Assembly: GCF_009646115.1 (NCBI RefSeq)
Contig: NZ_CP045720.1
Coordinates: forward strand, 186,001 to 250,000
Reading direction: 5' to 3'
Length of the DNA stretch: 64,000 nt
Origin: Pantoea eucalypti
Lineage (GTDB): Bacteria > Pseudomonadota > Gammaproteobacteria > Enterobacterales > Enterobacteriaceae
This document shows positions 45,989-56,138 of the stretch, piece after piece (positions within the stretch are counted from its first letter, which is position 1; the number at the start of each line of letters is the position of its first letter). The notes beneath the pieces were generated by a model. That model ran no database searches. It saw only the letters and a list, made by a program, of their open reading frames with translations, and had not been told where the DNA came from. The position numbers and the translations under genes are program-made.

Positions 45989-47442
45989 GCCTCACCGCAC
46001 GGTATTCCTGCCAGCTCACAGGCGATTTCGCCTGCACGCTGAATCGCCCGGCTGTAGCGCGCATCAAACGGATAGCAGCAGGAGAGTCGCAGCGCATGGT
46101 TGTAGCGCTCGCTCAGTGAGTAGAGTGCGCCAGGCGTAACGCAAATTTGCTCCTGCAGCAGCCGATCAAACATCTCGGTGGTATTCACGCCGCCCGGTAG
46201 CTCAACCCAGAAAACGAAGCCACCGCGCGGCAGTGTTGCGCGCGTGCCTTCCGGGAAGTAGCGGGCGATAAGACCCCGCGCCTCATCCAGATTAGCTGCA
46301 TAGCGACGGCGCAGCGTGCGCAGATGGTGGTCGTAACCGCCGGAAGCCAGAAACTCCGCCAGCGTTTCGGAGAGCAGGGCAGATTCAGCCATTGAGGAGA
46401 CGGCTTTCAGTCGGGCAATCGCATCATGAAAACGGCCTGCGGCGGTCCAGCCAATACGAAAATCGGGTGCCACGGTTTTAGTGAAACTGGTGCAGTAGAT
46501 CACCCAGCCATCGCGATCAAAGGCTTTCACGGCGGGTGAGAGCGGCCAGTCGAACTGCAACTCGTCATACAGCCCATCTTCTATCAGCGGAACGTGGTAA
46601 GTGTTCACTAACTTTGCCAGCCGTTTCTTATTCTCCAGCGACATACCGCAGCCCAGCGGGTTCTGCGCGCTCGGCATCGCAATCAGCGCCTTGATACGCT
46701 GCTCCTGCAGCAGCATCTCCAGTGCATCCAGCGAGAGCCCGTGCTGTGGGTCAGTGGGGATTTCCAGTGCTTTCAGACCGAGCGAGGCCAGAAGCGGAAA
46801 GAGGAAGAAGTAGGTCGGCGACTCCAGCCCGACGCAGTCGCCAGGCTGCGTGACGGCACGAAGCGCCAGCTGAAGCGCCTCCATGCAGCCGTGGGTCAGG
46901 GTGATCTCATCGGCGGTAATTGTCTGTCCGGCGTGCAGCGCCCGTCGCGCTATCTCCTCCCGTAAGCGCTCACTACCGGGCGGAAGCGCATAGCGACCGA
47001 TCATGTTGGGATCACGACGCAACAATGAGGCGGTAATCCGGGCGATGCGTGCCGCAGGAAACAGCTCACTGTCCTGCGGGCAGGCCAGCGAAATATTGGT
47101 GTAGTCGGGATGATTCTGCGCCGCAAACACCTTATCGATCAGGTCGAGTTTACCGCTGCTGGGATCGCGTACCCGGGTCTTATGCTGACCGTGGCGGGTG
47201 ACGGCGGGCAACACGCCGCGCACGTAATAGCCCGACTGCGGACGCGCCTCAATCAGCCCGCGATCTTCCAGCATCTGCCAGGCATTCAGCACGGTATTGA
47301 CGCTGACCTGATGTGACTGCGCAACACGGCGGATCGCCGGCAGGCGTTTACCGGGTTTCAGCGTTCCCTGATGGATGGCTTCAGCGAAGCTCTCTGCCAG
47401 CTGCTGATAGAGGGGTTGTTCGGTCGTGGGAGCAAGGGACAC
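45955..47442 (-). CDS. MocR-type regulator (GntR domain + aminotransferase domain)
   Basis: A 495-residue fusion. The N-terminal GntR winged helix has [26 protein letters not shown], and the rest is a fold-type I aminotransferase with [23 protein letters not shown], and the PLP lysine in [19 protein letters not shown] at 47442 is chosen because GGAGG lies five bases upstream; an ATG at 47469 is in frame but has no such site. The fold resembles E. coli YdcR. It is divergent from a LysE-type exporter, the likely target. Confidence 0.85.
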   Translation of the reverse strand: MSLAPTTEQPLYQQLAESFAEAIHQGTLKPGKRLPAIRRVAQSHQVSVNTVLNAWQMLEDRGLIEARPQSGYYVRGVLPAVTRHGQHKTRVRDPSSGKLDLIDKVFAAQNHPDYTNISLACPQDSELFPAARIARITASLLRRDPNMIGRYALPPGSERLREEIARRALHAGQTITADEITLTHGCMEALQLALRAVTQPGDCVGLESPTYFFLFPLLASLGLKALEIPTDPQHGLSLDALEMLLQEQRIKALIAMPSAQNPLGCGMSLENKKRLAKLVNTYHVPLIEDGLYDELQFDWPLSPAVKAFDRDGWVIYCTSFTKTVAPDFRIGWTAAGRFHDAIARLKAVSSMAESALLSETLAEFLASGGYDHHLRTLRRRYAANLDEARGLIARYFPEGTRATLPRGGFVFWVELPGGVNTTEMFDRLLQEQICVTPGALYSLSERYNHALRLSCCYPFDARYSRAIQRAGEIACELAGIPCGEAQGVPLRPQTV

Positions 47443-47576
47443 AATAGCCTCCGGCCTGAATGGGTACAATTTCTGTTAACGATAACTGTAACCATAACAA
47501 TAGTGATTTTGTGTCCCTGTTACCATCTTAATTCCCGCCTTAGCATAGAACTCTGTCTACCTTCAGGAGAGTCACC

Positions 47577-48164
47577 ATGCTTGATCCCTCTTTCTTCAGT
47601 TACGTTACTGTGATGTCAATTACGCCAGGCCCGAACAATCTGCTGCTGGCGACCTCCGGGGTCAATTTTGGCATGCGGCGCACTCTGCCAATGGTGTTCG
47701 GTATTCTGGTGGGCTGTGCGGTGCAGACGGTGATTGCCGGTATGGCGCTGGAGGTGTTATTGCACTGGATGGCGGCGATTCGCCTGCCGCTGACGCTGGC
47801 AGGCTGTACCTATCTGATGTGGTTATCCTGGAAAATTTTTCGCGCTGCCGCACCCGAAGCGCGCACCCGTCCTCAGCCAATGACGATAGTGGGCGGCGCC
47901 TGCTTCCAGGCGATCAATCCCAAGGCCTGGCTGATGGCCACCAACGTCGCGCTGCTCTATAGCGGCAGCAGCGGCGTCCTGACGGTGATGATCGGCTTTA
48001 TGCTGCTCAATCTGCCCTGCATCCTGATCTGGGCAGCACTGGGCGATCGCCTGCGCAGCCATCTGCAGATTGCCTGGAAGCGCCAGCTGTTTAACAGCCT
48101 GATGGCGCTGTCGCTGGTGGCGACCACCGTCTGGATGCTGACCGACGCGCTGCTGGCCGCTTAA
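47577..48164 (+). CDS. LysE-family amino acid/metabolite exporter
   Basis: A 195-residue membrane protein with about six hydrophobic segments and the family hallmark [19 protein letters not shown] at residues 14-32. The later [12 protein letters not shown] is also conserved. LysE/RhtB/EamB-type proteins export amino acids or their derivatives; the substrate here is not determinable. It is divergent from a MocR regulator, a common pairing. Its stop overlaps the convergent xfp stop by four bases. Confidence 0.86.
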   Translation: MLDPSFFSYVTVMSITPGPNNLLLATSGVNFGMRRTLPMVFGILVGCAVQTVIAGMALEVLLHWMAAIRLPLTLAGCTYLMWLSWKIFRAAAPEARTRPQPMTIVGGACFQAINPKAWLMATNVALLYSGSSGVLTVMIGFMLLNLPCILIWAALGDRLRSHLQIAWKRQLFNSLMALSLVATTVWMLTDALLAA

Positions 48165-50545
48165 TCGGGCACACCCGGTGCAGTGGCCGACGGCCATTTC
48201 CAGTTCTGCACCTCCGGCAAATCTTCGCCATGCTCACGGACATAGCGATGATGTTCCGCCAGACGCTGCTGTAAATCCTCCAGCAGCTCAGGATGCGCGT
48301 CGGCCAGGCCCGGCACGCGCAGAATCGCCTCCTGCGCCAGATGATAGCGGTCAAGCTCGTTCAGTACCGTCATATCAAATGGCGTGGTGGTGGTTCCCTC
48401 TTCGTTAAAGCCGCGCACATGGAAGTTGCGGTGGTTGGTTCGGGAATAGGTCAGGCGATGTATCAGCGTCGGATAGCCGTGGAAAGCAAAAATCACCGGT
48501 TTATCCTGGGTAAACAGCGCGTCGAACTCCGCATCAGATTTGCCATGCGGATGCTGATCTTCCGGCTGCAGTGCCAGCAGATCGACCACGTTCACCACGC
48601 GGATGCGCAGTTCAGGCAGCATCTCACGCAGCAGATCGACCGCCGCCATCGTCTCCATAGTTGGGACATCACCGGCGCAGGCCATCACCACATCTGGCTG
48701 GTCATGTGCCGGCGTGGTGCCCGCCCAGCGCCACTCGCCCATACCCGCTTCACAATGGGTCACGGCACTGGCCATATCCAGCCACTGCGGCGCAGGCTGT
48801 TTGCCCGCCACAATCACATTGATGCGGTCCCAGGTGCGCAGGCAGTGATCGCCCACCCAAAGCAGCGTATTGGCATCGGGCGGCAGATAGATGCGCACGA
48901 TGTCTGCTTTCTTGTTGGCAACATGATCGATAAAGCCCGGATCCTGATGACTGTAGCCATTGTGGTCCTGACGCCAGACGTGCGAAGAGAGCAGGTAATT
49001 CAGCGACGAAATCGGTTTACGCCAGCCCAGCTTGCGCGTCACTTTCAGCCACTTAGCGTGCTGGTTAAACATCGAATCGACGATGTGAATAAAAGCTTCA
49101 TAGCAGTTGAACAGCCCGTGGCGGCCGGTCAGCAGATAGCCTTCAAGCCAGCCCTGACACTGATGCTCACTGAGGATTTCCATCACCCGGCCATCTCGCG
49201 CCAGCTGCTCATCGTACGGCTCGATTCGTTCCAGCCAGGTGCGGCTGGTCACGTCAAAGACCGGCGTCAGGCGGTTAGAGGCCGTTTCATCCGGGCCAAA
49301 CAGGCGGAAATTATCGCGGTTACGCTGGAACAGTACGCTGAGATAGCGACCCAGATGCTCAGTGGCCTGCGCCATCTGTGCGCCTGGCTCGCTGACATCG
49401 CAGGCAAACTCCGCAATGCCGGGTGCATCCAGCTCACGGCGCAGCAGGCCACCATTAGCATAAGGTGAAGCGCCCATGCGTTTATCGCCTTCCGGTGCCA
49501 GCGCCTGCAGTTCCGGCTTCAGGCGACCCTGTTCATCAAACAGGTCGTCGGGCTGATAGCTGCGCATCCACGTCTCAAGGATCTGGCGATGACCTTCATC
49601 TTCACGACAGGCCGCGACCGGCACCTGATGCGCGCGCCAGAAATTCTCCACTTTCTTGCCATCGACCGTTTCAGGGCCGGTCCAGCCTTTGGGGCTACGC
49701 AGGATAATCATCGGCCAGCGCGGCACGTCGGTGCTGGCATTGCCGCTGCGTGCCTCACGCTGATACTCAGCGATCTTACTGAAGGCGTTATCCAGTGCCT
49801 CCGCCATCAGAGGATGCATTTTTTCCGGCTCATGCCCGCAGACGAATATGGGCTCATAACCATAGCCGCTGAATAGCTGGTGCAGATCCTCATCGCTGCT
49901 TCGACCCAGTAGCGTCGGGTTGGCAATTTTGTAGCCGTTAAGATGCAGAATCGGCAGCACCGCGCCGTCACGTTCAGGATTGAGGAATTTGATGCCGTGC
50001 CAGCTGGAAGCCAGCGGCCCGGTTTCCGCTTCGCCGTCGCCAATCACGCACGGCACCAGCAGATCGGGATTATCGAAGGCTGCACCAAAGGCATGAGAGA
50101 GTGAGTAGCCCAGTTCACCGCCTTCATTAATCGAGCCCGGCGTTTCCGGTGCCGCGTGGCTGGGAATGCCGCCAGGAAAGGAGAACTGTTTAAACAGGCG
50201 CTGCATGCCCGCCGCATCCTGAGAGATGAGCGGATAAATTTCGCTGTAGCTGCCCTCCAGCCAGGTATTCGCCACCATGCCGGGACCGCCATGGCCTGGC
50301 CCGCAGATATAGATCATATCCAGGTTCTGTTTGCGGATAACACGGTTGAGGTGGGCGTAGATAAAATTCAGTCCGGGCGTCGTGCCCCAGTGACCCAGCA
50401 GACGCGGTTTAATATGTTCCGGCCTGAGTGGCTCGCGCAACAGCGGGTTATCCATCAGGTAAATCTGTCCGACGGAGAGGTAATTCGCCGCCCGCCAGTA
50501 GCGGTCGAGCAGGGTAAATTCGGGTGACGCAGGGGAGTAAGACAT
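48161..50545 (-). CDS. xfp: Xylulose-5-phosphate/fructose-6-phosphate phosphoketolase
   Basis: A 794-residue ThDP enzyme splitting xylulose-5-P (and often fructose-6-P) with phosphate into acetyl-phosphate and glyceraldehyde-3-P (or erythrose-4-P). Family motifs [31 protein letters not shown], the ThDP site [13 protein letters not shown], and [13 protein letters not shown] are intact. ATG 50545 has a perfect AGGAGG upstream; the ATG at 50617 is not supported. It stands alone on its strand and no acetate kinase or phosphotransacetylase gene is adjacent. Phosphoketolase is uncommon in the wider Enterobacterales. Confidence 0.94.
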   Translation of the reverse strand: MSYSPASPEFTLLDRYWRAANYLSVGQIYLMDNPLLREPLRPEHIKPRLLGHWGTTPGLNFIYAHLNRVIRKQNLDMIYICGPGHGGPGMVANTWLEGSYSEIYPLISQDAAGMQRLFKQFSFPGGIPSHAAPETPGSINEGGELGYSLSHAFGAAFDNPDLLVPCVIGDGEAETGPLASSWHGIKFLNPERDGAVLPILHLNGYKIANPTLLGRSSDEDLHQLFSGYGYEPIFVCGHEPEKMHPLMAEALDNAFSKIAEYQREARSGNASTDVPRWPMIILRSPKGWTGPETVDGKKVENFWRAHQVPVAACREDEGHRQILETWMRSYQPDDLFDEQGRLKPELQALAPEGDKRMGASPYANGGLLRRELDAPGIAEFACDVSEPGAQMAQATEHLGRYLSVLFQRNRDNFRLFGPDETASNRLTPVFDVTSRTWLERIEPYDEQLARDGRVMEILSEHQCQGWLEGYLLTGRHGLFNCYEAFIHIVDSMFNQHAKWLKVTRKLGWRKPISSLNYLLSSHVWRQDHNGYSHQDPGFIDHVANKKADIVRIYLPPDANTLLWVGDHCLRTWDRINVIVAGKQPAPQWLDMASAVTHCEAGMGEWRWAGTTPAHDQPDVVMACAGDVPTMETMAAVDLLREMLPELRIRVVNVVDLLALQPEDQHPHGKSDAEFDALFTQDKPVIFAFHGYPTLIHRLTYSRTNHRNFHVRGFNEEGTTTTPFDMTVLNELDRYHLAQEAILRVPGLADAHPELLEDLQQRLAEHHRYVREHGEDLPEVQNWKWPSATAPGVPD

Positions 50546-50625
50546 GCGGGTTCCTCCTGATCGTTCAGCTAAAAGATGTCTTAACCCTAATAGAAAATCC
50601 TCAGGACGACCAGGCAACCGCCCAA

Positions 50626-50658
50626 TAAAAAAGGCTCCGCCATGCGGAGCCTTTTTAT
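50626..50658. terminator. Terminator downstream of mqo
   Basis: aaaaaggctccgc / gcggagccttttt stem with a three-base loop, A-tract on the left and T-tract on the right. It lies 14 bp past the mqo stop. Confidence 0.9.
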
Positions 50659-50671
50659 CAATGGCGCTGAA

Positions 50672-52285
50672 TTACTTGCCGACGACGAATGCGGTTTCCC
50701 GTCCTTCATCGTTGGCCGCCATCGGGGTGACCGGCGAGTAGTCGAGCTGGAGAATACGGCTGGTTTCAGCTAACACTTTTTCTGTCAGCGCCACGTCGCC
50801 GTTCAGCTTACGACCCCAGGAGGGGACCACCGCACGGATTTTGTTCTGCCATTCCGGCGAAGCCATCTGCTCAGGACAGACCTTGTGCAGCAGCTCCAGC
50901 ATGATCGGTGCTGCCGTAGACGCGCCCGGCGAGGCACCCAGCAGAGCTGAAATCGTACCATCCTGTGAAGCGACCACTTCGGTGCCCAGACGCAACACAG
51001 CGCCCTCTTTCTCATCTTTTTTGATGATCTGCACACGCTGACCGGCTGTGACAAGGCGCCAGTCCTCCTGTTTCGCCTGCGGCACATAGGCACGCAGCGC
51101 GTCCATGCGGTCGCGGTCGCTTTGCAGTACCTGATCCATCAGGTATTTCACCAGATCAAAGCTTTTCAGCCCGACTTTAACCATCGGCAGCATATTGCTG
51201 CTGTTCAGTGAAGTGAACATATCCATCAGCGAACCCTGCTTCAGGAATCGGGTCGAGAAGGTGGCAAATGGGCCAAACAGCAACACCTGCTTGCCATCCA
51301 GCACGCGGGTGTCGACGTGTGGCACGGACATGGGTGGCGCACCCACGCTGGCTTTGCCGTAGACTTTGGCCATGTGCTGCTCGACGACCTGCGGGTTTTC
51401 CGTGACCAGGAACGAACCACCCACAGGGAAACCGGCGTAGCCGTTGGCTTCAGGAATGCCGGCCTTCTGCAGCAGCGGTAACGCCGCACCACCCGCACCG
51501 ATAAAAATTTTGCCTGCGGTCAGCGTGCGACGCGTGCCGCTGTTCAGACACTGCAGCGTGACCTGCCAGCGACCATCAGCCAGCTGTTTCAGCTCACGCA
51601 CTTCCTGACGGAGACGCAGCTGGAAATTTTCTTTCTTCTCTAACGTGGCGATTAACTGACGGGTGATTTCACCGAAGTTCACATCGGTGCCCATCTCCGT
51701 CCAGGTCGCGGCCACTTTCTGTCGACGGTCACGGCCATTCATTACCAGCGGGATCCAGCGAGCAATCTGCTGCGGATCTTCGGAGTAGGCCATGCCGCGG
51801 AACAGAGTGCTTTTCTGCAACGCTTTGAAGCGCTTGCGCAGGAAGTCGACATTGTCGTCGCCCCAGACAAAGCTCATGTGCGGCGTGCTATGAATAAAGC
51901 TTTTGGGATTGCGCAGGTTGCCTTTCTGAACCTGATAAGCCCAGAACTGGCGGGAAATCTGAAACGATTCGTTGATCGTTATCGCTTTAGAGATGTCGAT
52001 GCTGCCATCCGCCTGCTGAGGCGTATAGTTCAGCTCCGCCAGCGCCGCATGACCGGTGCCCGCGTTATTCCAGCCGTTGGAGGATTCTTCGGCCACGCTA
52101 TCGAGCCGCTCCACCATTTCGATGGACCAGTCCGGCTCTAAATCCTGCAGCCATGCACCGAGGGTAGCGCTCATCACACCAGCACCAATCAGCAGCACGT
52201 CAACGTCTTTGCGCTCCTGCGCAGTAGTGGTGTCCTTTGCCATGGCACTCATCGCGAGCGCAAGGTTTACAGCTGAATTGCTCAT
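50672..52285 (-). CDS. mqo: Malate:quinone oxidoreductase
   Basis: A 537-residue FAD-dependent peripheral membrane enzyme oxidising malate to oxaloacetate and passing electrons to quinone. The FAD motif is [17 protein letters not shown] (near residues 30-46). [19 protein letters not shown] and the C-terminal [13 protein letters not shown] and SWGRKLN are family features. The N-terminus is hydrophobic ([10 protein letters not shown]). GAGGAGA lies upstream of the ATG. Separated from xfp by a terminator, so expressed independently. Confidence 0.96.
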   Translation of the reverse strand: MSNSAVNLALAMSAMAKDTTTAQERKDVDVLLIGAGVMSATLGAWLQDLEPDWSIEMVERLDSVAEESSNGWNNAGTGHAALAELNYTPQQADGSIDISKAITINESFQISRQFWAYQVQKGNLRNPKSFIHSTPHMSFVWGDDNVDFLRKRFKALQKSTLFRGMAYSEDPQQIARWIPLVMNGRDRRQKVAATWTEMGTDVNFGEITRQLIATLEKKENFQLRLRQEVRELKQLADGRWQVTLQCLNSGTRRTLTAGKIFIGAGGAALPLLQKAGIPEANGYAGFPVGGSFLVTENPQVVEQHMAKVYGKASVGAPPMSVPHVDTRVLDGKQVLLFGPFATFSTRFLKQGSLMDMFTSLNSSNMLPMVKVGLKSFDLVKYLMDQVLQSDRDRMDALRAYVPQAKQEDWRLVTAGQRVQIIKKDEKEGAVLRLGTEVVASQDGTISALLGASPGASTAAPIMLELLHKVCPEQMASPEWQNKIRAVVPSWGRKLNGDVALTEKVLAETSRILQLDYSPVTPMAANDEGRETAFVVGK

Positions 52286-52762
52286 GAGGCGACATCTCCT
52301 CTTCTGTTGACCTGAAGCCCAACAGTTTCGCAGGCGAAATAGTCACGCTTCTTACGAGCGCGTTGCGCTATTTCTCAAAGGTTAAGTCTCAGGTATAGGG
52401 TTAAAGCGGTGATAACGCGTTAACTGAACGTTATGCTTAGTCATCCGAATATAACATTCTCGCATCTGAATTAAACATTAGTTTATTTTTTAAATGCAGA
52501 AATGATTCAGCATAAGAATTAATCATCACGATACGCGGCGTATTAGTGATTTTTTAGAGTGAAGTCAGTGAGTTAACTAAAAAAGGATGTTGCGGGAAAG
52601 CCCCATGCTGGTGCAGTGCCGGAAACGATGTGAACAGTGCGGAATTATTTAATTAGCTGAAATTTAGCGATTTATTGCGCAGTAAGGAATAACAGGAATC
52701 AGAATGGCAGGGCCTTAACAGCCGCTTGTGTAAAAATAATGTTACATTTTTGTGAGTGTGAA
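52286..52762. other. Gene-free region upstream of mqo
   Basis: About 480 bp, A/T-rich relative to its neighbours. It must contain the mqo promoter on the minus strand. No open frame, RNA or repeat was recognised. Confidence 0.6.
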
Positions 52763-52790
52763 AATGCGTGCGCATCGGCCCACGCATCGG
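52763..52790 (-). terminator. Probable terminator of the AhpD-like gene
   Basis: atgcgtg / cacgcat stem (52764-52770 and 52781-52787) with a ten-base loop; on the minus strand it is followed by TTTT. Confidence 0.65.
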
Positions 52791-52796
52791 ATTCAC

Positions 52797-53252
52797 CTAT
52801 GACTGATTCGCGCTGGCAGGCAGCTTTTTCAGACTTATCGCCATGCGGTTATAGGTGTTCATCAGGCCAATCGCGATGTTCAGATCGACAATCTCTTTCT
52901 CACTGAACTCGGCTGTCAGTGCCGCATAGCAGGCGTCTGGCGCACCCTGCTGAGCAATCAGCGTCAGGCATTCAGCCCAGTGGAGAGCGGCCTTCTCTTT
53001 CTCACTGAACAGCGTCCCCGATTCATGCCAGACCGGGGTTAGCACGATCTTATCCCAGCTCATACCCGATTTATTCAGCGCTTTAGTATGCATATCAATG
53101 CAGTAGGCGCAGCCGTTAATCTGGGAAATGCGCAGGAACAGCAGTTCCAGTAAAGTGAGTGGCAGATCGGTTTGTGCCAGATAACTGTATACGCCGCCCA
53201 GCGCTTTCATGCCTGCCGGTGCTGCAAGGTGAAAATCGATACGTTCGCTCAT
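52797..53252 (-). CDS. Carboxymuconolactone decarboxylase-family (AhpD-like) protein
   Basis: A 151-residue protein with the AhpD-like core ELLFLRISQINGCAYCIDMHTKAL, including the redox CxxC and the following histidine. Proteins of this kind act as alkylhydroperoxidases or disulfide reductases. ATG 53252 has CAGGAGG upstream; the longer frame from 53366 runs into the divergent gene. It is transcribed away from a MocR-type regulator that starts 57 bp away and may be its target. Confidence 0.88.
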   Translation of the reverse strand: MSERIDFHLAAPAGMKALGGVYSYLAQTDLPLTLLELLFLRISQINGCAYCIDMHTKALNKSGMSWDKIVLTPVWHESGTLFSEKEKAALHWAECLTLIAQQGAPDACYAALTAEFSEKEIVDLNIAIGLMNTYNRMAISLKKLPASANQS

Positions 53253-53309
53253 CTTATTGCCTCCTGGGATTGATGAGGTGATTTTCGGCCTTTCAATGGA
53301 GCAGATAAA

Positions 53310-54752
53310 GTGCCAAAAAATGAGAGTCTGACTGGCCCATCGCCGCTTTCTACGCTGACACTGCAACGCGGTGCATCACGGGGGCTCAGCGAGCAGCTGC
53401 GACTACTGATTGAACAGGCGATTAGTGAAGGGCGTTTACAGCCTGGTACGCGTTTACCTTCCTGCCGCGATCTGGCGGCGCAGCTCGGCGTGGCACGTGG
53501 CACCGTGCGTGCCAGCTATGACATGCTGGTTGATGGTCAGTTTCTGCAGGCCAGAGGCGCAGCAGGCACCTTCGTCAGTCCATTACCACCGTTAAAACCG
53601 GCCGGCAATGATGCCAACTGCAAGTCACTCCATCCTGATGGAATTGAAGAGTATGAAGCGCCACCGCTGACCTTTCAGATGGGCATTCCGGCCAGCGATG
53701 CGTTTCCGGCAAAAGTCTGGCTGCGCATCCTGCAGCGTCAGACGCGCATGCAGGTCAGCAGACCGGCGAGTTATCCCGATCCACGCGGCAGCTTAGCGCT
53801 GCGTCAGGCGCTGGTGGCCTACCTCGCGGTGGCACGCGGCCTGCGCTGTCAGGCGGATCAGATCATTATCACCAGCGGTTATGCGGGCGCGATGGGCCTG
53901 ATTGGGCTGGCGATGAATTTTCAGGGCAAAAAGGCCTGGCTGGAGGACCCCGGATTCTGGGTGGCACGTCGCGCGGTTGAAGCGCTACACGTCACGCCGG
54001 TTGCCGTGCCGGTTGATGCCGAAGGGTTGCAGGTGGCGACCGGGATTGCCCGCGCGCCGGATGCCGCTTTCGCGCTGGTCACACCGGGACAGCAGGCGCC
54101 GCTGGGCATGACCATGAGCCTGGTACGCCGTCATGAATTGCTGAACTGGGCCAGCCGGGAGCAGCGCTGGATTATCGAAGATGATTATCTCGGCGAGCTT
54201 CAGCCCGGTAATCGCGCGGCTCCTGCACTTGCCGCGCTCGACAGTGAAGGGCGGGTTCTGCACATCGGCACCTTCAGCAAGACGCTGACGCCGCAACTGC
54301 GGCTCGGTTTTATGGTGGTTCCGCCGGCGCTGACGACCCGGTTCGGTGAGGTCTGCGCGTTGCTTTCGCCTGCATCCTCAGGATTGTTACACAACGCGGT
54401 GGCGGAGTTTCTGCGGGAAGGCCACTTTATGCGGCATCTGCGGCGCATGAAGCGCGTTTATCATGAGCGACTGGAGCAGATGATCGCGGCGCTCCATCCT
54501 TACTTTCCCGACCTGCAACGCGCCGGGCTGGCGGTGATTGTCCGCTTACCCGCCGGTACTCCGGATGAGGCCATTGCGCAGCAGGCGGTGGAGTGGGGCA
54601 TGGCCCCCTCGCCGCTGTCGGTCTGGTATCAGCAGGCCGGGCAGCGCGGTGCGGGTCTGGTACTGGGTGCGGCACATCTGCCGCGTGAAGGTTACGCGCG
54701 CAGCGCTGAACGGCTAAAAGCGCTGGTCGATGCGCAGGCGGTCAGCCCCTGA
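53310..54752 (+). CDS. MocR-type regulator, PdxR-like
   Basis: A 480-residue fusion of a GntR winged helix (EGRLQPGTRLPSCRDLAAQLGVARGTV) and an aminotransferase-like domain with YPDPRGSLALRQAL, IIEDDYLGEL and the PLP lysine in GTFSKTLTPQLRLG. The start is GTG with GGAG upstream. PdxR controls vitamin B6 genes in some bacteria, but here the divergent neighbour is an AhpD-like gene, so the regulated process is uncertain. The last 11 bp overlap a small convergent membrane gene. Confidence 0.84.
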   Translation: MPKNESLTGPSPLSTLTLQRGASRGLSEQLRLLIEQAISEGRLQPGTRLPSCRDLAAQLGVARGTVRASYDMLVDGQFLQARGAAGTFVSPLPPLKPAGNDANCKSLHPDGIEEYEAPPLTFQMGIPASDAFPAKVWLRILQRQTRMQVSRPASYPDPRGSLALRQALVAYLAVARGLRCQADQIIITSGYAGAMGLIGLAMNFQGKKAWLEDPGFWVARRAVEALHVTPVAVPVDAEGLQVATGIARAPDAAFALVTPGQQAPLGMTMSLVRRHELLNWASREQRWIIEDDYLGELQPGNRAAPALAALDSEGRVLHIGTFSKTLTPQLRLGFMVVPPALTTRFGEVCALLSPASSGLLHNAVAEFLREGHFMRHLRRMKRVYHERLEQMIAALHPYFPDLQRAGLAVIVRLPAGTPDEAIAQQAVEWGMAPSPLSVWYQQAGQRGAGLVLGAAHLPREGYARSAERLKALVDAQAVSP

Positions 54753-54984
54753 ACCAGCGACGCCAGACAAAGCGGATAACAAAAAACTCTATGGCGCCCA
54801 GTAGCAAAAACCAGATGCAAAACACCACCGTATAGAGCTGATTCAGATCCTGTAAATGGAACATCTGCAACAGATGCTGCGCTACTGTCACGCTAAAAGC
54901 GGGCGCGGGCAGCAGCAGCGCCGAGAGAAAGCCCAGCAGCAAAATGCCACCAGGCACAACCAACGTTTCAAAAGGGCTATTCAT
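54742..54984 (-). CDS. Small hydrophobic membrane protein, unknown
   Basis: An 80-residue protein with two clear hydrophobic segments (about 10-30 and 50-72) and a basic tail WRRWFRG. I do not recognise the family. The ATG follows GGGA with acceptable spacing. It overlaps the MocR-type gene by 11 bp at the 3' end. Composition and paired helices make it a credible inner-membrane protein. Confidence 0.65.
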   Translation of the reverse strand: MNSPFETLVVPGGILLLGFLSALLLPAPAFSVTVAQHLLQMFHLQDLNQLYTVVFCIWFLLLGAIEFFVIRFVWRRWFRG

Positions 54985-55151
54985 AACCGGTTTCCCATAT
55001 TTATCAGCCCGGCATTTTCCGGTAATCGGCGACAGGGTTCAATGGTGGTGTGCCGCAATACGCCCACATGGCGTAGTGCAGGGCAGGGAAAACGGCCAGA
55101 AAATGCTTTGCCACCATCGACTTAGCGCCATTCATAGCGAATGATAAGAGT

Positions 55152-55167
55152 TATAGCCTTTGCTATA
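55152..55167 (+). promoter_or_regulatory. MntR-like operator upstream of mntP
   Basis: The perfect inverted repeat tatagc-cttt-gctata contains the ATAGC-N4-GCTAT core of known MntR sites (for example at mntH). It lies 133 bp before the mntP ATG. In E. coli MntR activates mntP when manganese is high. Function here is inferred. Confidence 0.7.
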
Positions 55168-55300
55168 CTTAAATCCCTGATTTTACTGTCTTTTTATCTT
55201 GAGGTTTGCGTGGTAGACTGCGCCCACTTTTTCATAACTGAACACTTTGTGTGGTGAATTCAGCGTGAATTGCCGCTTTTTCGCCCCAGGTGAATAAATC

Positions 55301-55876
55301 ATGACCTTTATTGCCACTTTAATTCTTGCGCTGGGTATGTCGATGGACGCGTTTGCCGCTGCGCTGGGCAAAGGTGCCACATTGCATCGTCCTGGTTTTA
55401 AAGAAGCGCTGCGTACCGGTCTGATCTTCGGCTCTATTGAAGCGCTGACCCCGCTGATTGGCTGGGCACTTGGCCTGGCGGCCAGTCGTTACATCATGGC
55501 GTGGGATCACTGGGTTGCCTTCACCCTGCTGGCCTTTCTGGGTGGCCGTATGATGATGGAGGGTTTTCGTCAGACAGCCGTCGCAGAACCTTGTGAAGCC
55601 CCGCAAAGTCATGGCTTTATGGTCCTGGCGACCACTGCCGTCGCGACCAGCCTGGATGCACTGGCGGTCGGCGTTGGTCTGGCCTTTTTACAGGTGAATA
55701 TCATCACCACCGCGCTGACCATTGGTGCCGCCACCACAGTGATGGCGACGACCGGCGTATTAGTCGGACGCTTTATCGGTCCGGTACTGGGCAAATGGGC
55801 GGAAGTGCTGGGTGGCGTGGTGTTAATCGCCGTCGGCTCCACCATTCTGTTGCAGCATCTTGGCTACACCGCCTAG
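55301..55876 (+). CDS. mntP: Manganese efflux pump MntP
   Basis: A 191-residue inner-membrane protein (E. coli MntP 188) with six helices in two repeats. The paired metal-binding motifs are [14 protein letters not shown] (residues 12-25) and [14 protein letters not shown], and GRFIGP follows. It exports Mn2+ under excess. The 5' region carries a MntR-like box, but I do not find the yybP-ykoY manganese riboswitch signature that precedes E. coli mntP. The next gene starts 117 bp on. Confidence 0.96.
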   Translation: MTFIATLILALGMSMDAFAAALGKGATLHRPGFKEALRTGLIFGSIEALTPLIGWALGLAASRYIMAWDHWVAFTLLAFLGGRMMMEGFRQTAVAEPCEAPQSHGFMVLATTAVATSLDALAVGVGLAFLQVNIITTALTIGAATTVMATTGVLVGRFIGPVLGKWAEVLGGVVLIAVGSTILLQHLGYTA

Positions 55877-55903
55877 GGCCTTTGCACATAAAAGCGGCAT
55901 TTT

Positions 55904-55953
55904 TGTGATCTGCTTCAAATTTATTTGCTGTTAAAACGCACAGCGGCTATACT
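55904..55953 (+). promoter_or_regulatory. azuC promoter with CRP-like site
   Basis: -35 TTGCTG (55925-55930), 17-bp spacer, -10 TATACT (55948-55953). Upstream is TGTGA-N6-TCAAA (55904-55919), close to the CRP consensus TGTGA-N6-TCACA. Its centre would be near -48, so the direction of any CRP effect is unclear. azuC in E. coli is, to my knowledge, CRP-controlled. Confidence 0.65.
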
Positions 55954-55993
55954 TTTTCAGTATATGTTCAACTAAATTTGAATCAGGCATTTT

Positions 55994-56071
55994 ATGAAAC
56001 GCATCATTAAACACGTGTTCCGCGCTTATGTTGAGACGTTCAAACACGTACCGCCGGGTGCCATGTACTAA
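55994..56071 (+). CDS. azuC: AzuC-like small protein
   Basis: A 25-residue basic amphipathic protein. Its C-terminal half, TFKHVPPGAMY, aligns with TFKDVPPGNMF of E. coli AzuC (28 residues), and the N-terminal KRIIKHVFRAY matches the basic-hydrophobic pattern. In E. coli AzuC is membrane-associated and binds GlpD, aiding glycerol-3-phosphate use. A good promoter and a terminator bracket the frame. It is not adjacent to mntP in E. coli as far as I recall. Confidence 0.75.
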   Translation: MKRIIKHVFRAYVETFKHVPPGAMY

Positions 56072-56091
56072 GCACCCCGCAAGAAACCCTC

Positions 56092-56138
56092 GATAATCGC
56101 GGTCAGGGATCGACCTGTGATTATCACCTTTTGCTTTT
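56092..56138 (+). terminator. Terminator after azuC
   Basis: Stem gataatc / gattatc (56092-56098 and 56119-56125), extended by ggtc / gacc, followed by the T-rich tail accttttgcttttgctttc. Confidence 0.7.

Larger units (their letters stand above)
55960..56138 (+). ncRNA. Candidate AzuCR-type dual-function RNA
   Basis: Span from the expected start site of the upstream promoter to the downstream hairpin, about 180 nt. It encloses the azuC-like reading frame. E. coli AzuCR is both an mRNA for AzuC and a base-pairing sRNA. Whether this RNA base-pairs is not visible, and no sequence match outside the frame was established. Confidence 0.45.

Noticed and set aside
48293..49468. 391-codon open frame antisense to xfp
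   Set aside because: It lies wholly inside a clear phosphoketolase gene, shows no known family, and is rich in His, Gln and Arg as expected for a shadow frame.
55141..55300. yybP-ykoY manganese riboswitch before mntP
   Set aside because: The conserved core is not visible and the leader is short; only a MntR-like palindrome is supported.
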